In this document: piece after piece, positions 63,110-64,000 of the stretch
Position numbering within the stretch: the stretch's first letter is position 1
How the letters are laid out: each line of letters begins with the position of its first letter
Assembly: GCA_044507695.1 (NCBI GenBank)
Contig: JBIQJD010000015.1
Location: forward strand, 1-64,000
Direction: 5' to 3'
Source of the DNA: JBIQJD01 sp044507695
GTDB lineage: Bacteria; Bacteroidota; Ignavibacteria; Ignavibacteriales; Ignavibacteriaceae
Length of the DNA: 64,000 nucleotides
Notes under the pieces: model-generated
Databases searched by the model: none
Told to the model about the DNA's origin: nothing
The model's input: the letters and a program-made list of their open reading frames with translations, nothing else
Position numbers and translations under genes: made by a program

Positions 63110-64000
63110 ATGCTTGATTTAACCAGCCTGATTGAAAATAATAAACTACTCAGTAATTTTATTTATTTCTTTTTTGATACATACTTCAAAACCATAAGAA
63201 AAATATTTTCTTCATTCCCGTATAAAACTAATATTGGTGTTGTTATCTCCTTGCATAAATTAGGTGATACAGTGTTTACTGTTCCGGCTGTTAAAGAAAT
63301 TTTGAAAAACCATTCCGGCAGCATTAAAATAGTTTGTTACCCGGAATCAAAAATAATTTATAGGGAAGTATTTCCCGATGCAGAATTTATTGAGATTGAA
63401 CACGATGAAGTTTTATGGGATGACAGGTTTGTTAAAAATTCCGCTCGTAAAAAAATAAAAATGTTTCAACCTTTTGTAATTTATGATCTTACAGGATTGA
63501 GTTTTCTCGTTTATAATATCCGCGCAAAAGAAATTATTGGAATGAGCAAAAGACAATTTAAAAATGTGTATGATATTTATTCTCCTATAAGAACAAAACC
63601 GCATTTGATGGATACTTATTTTGATGTAGTTAAATTAAAATTTAACGTTGATGATTCAATTTCAGCTAAAACTTTTCCGGTTTCATTTAATGCAAGTGAT
63701 AGAATATTAATTCATCCTTTTGCCGGCTGGAAAGCAAAGGAATGGGGAATGGAAAAATTTATTGCATTAGCTGAAAGATTAAACAAAAAAAATAAAACAG
63801 CTTTTATCGCTGAAGAAGGAAAATTCACAAAGGATGATTTAACAAAGATAAAAACTGCAGGCAGTGATGTAATTGTAACAAATTCTTTGAGTGAATTAAT
63901 AAATGAAATTAAAAAATCATCACTAATGATTTCGAATGATTCCGGTCCGTTGTACATTGCTAATTTATCAGGCAAGTCAACGTTTGCAATTTACGGTCCA
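63110..64000 (+). CDS. Family 9 glycosyltransferase, cut by the window edge
   Basis: At least 297 residues from ATG 63110, open to the last base. VVISLHKLGDTVFTVPAVKEIL at the N-terminus, LIHPFAGWKAKEWGMEKFIALAERL and SNDSGPLYIANLSGK are GT9 (heptosyltransferase-like) motifs, similar in plan to the gene at 32555. It belongs to the polysaccharide group; the C-terminus is missing. Confidence 0.88.
   Translation, partial: MLDLTSLIENNKLLSNFIYFFFDTYFKTIRKIFSSFPYKTNIGVVISLHKLGDTVFTVPAVKEILKNHSGSIKIVCYPESKIIYREVFPDAEFIEIEHDEVLWDDRFVKNSARKKIKMFQPFVIYDLTGLSFLVYNIRAKEIIGMSKRQFKNVYDIYSPIRTKPHLMDTYFDVVKLKFNVDDSISAKTFPVSFNASDRILIHPFAGWKAKEWGMEKFIALAERLNKKNKTAFIAEEGKFTKDDLTKIKTAGSDVIVTNSLSELINEIKKSSLMISNDSGPLYIANLSGKSTFAIYGP

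Overview
The window looks like a draft-genome or metagenome scaffold (one 10-N gap at 59487-59496) from an AT-rich member of the Bacteroidota/Chlorobiota/Ignavibacteriota group, most likely Ignavibacteria. The reasons are two PorV/PorQ-type outer-membrane proteins next to a large secreted protein with a C-terminal YPNPF-type (type IX secretion) sorting domain, many short lipoproteins, frequent TTG starts, a fused E2-E1 oxoglutarate dehydrogenase, and the overall gene repertoire. No rRNA, tRNA or CRISPR array is visible.

Layout. 1-4176 is an accessory island that I read as an integron cassette array: three 189-nt attC sites (48-236, 1521-1709, 2453-2641) separate multi-gene cassettes, all transcribed leftward. 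No integron integrase is in the window, so it is either a cluster of attC sites lacking an integrase or the end of a larger integron. Cassette cargo is a Ca-binding-like Asp-repeat protein plus a glycine-zipper protein, a DUF3800 protein, and a three-gene cassette (membrane protein, membrane-anchored J-domain protein, frameshifted HEPN-like protein). 4177-6750 holds a DUF72 protein, a possible structured RNA with a bidirectional terminator, and a crcB fluoride channel behind a fluoride riboswitch. 6840-13200 is a second accessory region: a 1063-aa type IIG-like restriction-modification enzyme, a duplicated fragment of its C-terminus, DUF4160 (broken)/DUF2442, and DUF559 and DUF5655 genes bounded by about 80-100 bp direct repeats, then two small Cys-containing paralogues.

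From 13409 on the DNA is mostly housekeeping. It includes an M48 protease, Kgd-type oxoglutarate dehydrogenase, pdxH, an EamA exporter, polysaccharide deacetylase/GT2, a site-2 protease, a T9SS cargo/PorV cluster (23356-27726), a cell-surface polysaccharide group (27824-33559), glycerate kinase, thyA-folA-mutL, methylmalonyl-CoA mutase, UbiA and CNNM proteins, tgt-yajC-ribBA-nfeD, a leftward block (ndk, sucD, gatA, tatA, purQ, purS, pssA, psd, purC-like), then ybaB-recR, lipoproteins, ftsX and an exopolysaccharide export/assembly cluster (58571 to the right edge).

How genes work together: purS, purQ and the purC-like gene contribute to purine synthesis; pssA and psd make phosphatidylethanolamine; thyA and folA form the thymidylate/folate cycle; SLBB export protein, Wzz-like chain-length protein, UDP-xylose synthase and glycosyltransferases build a surface polysaccharide.
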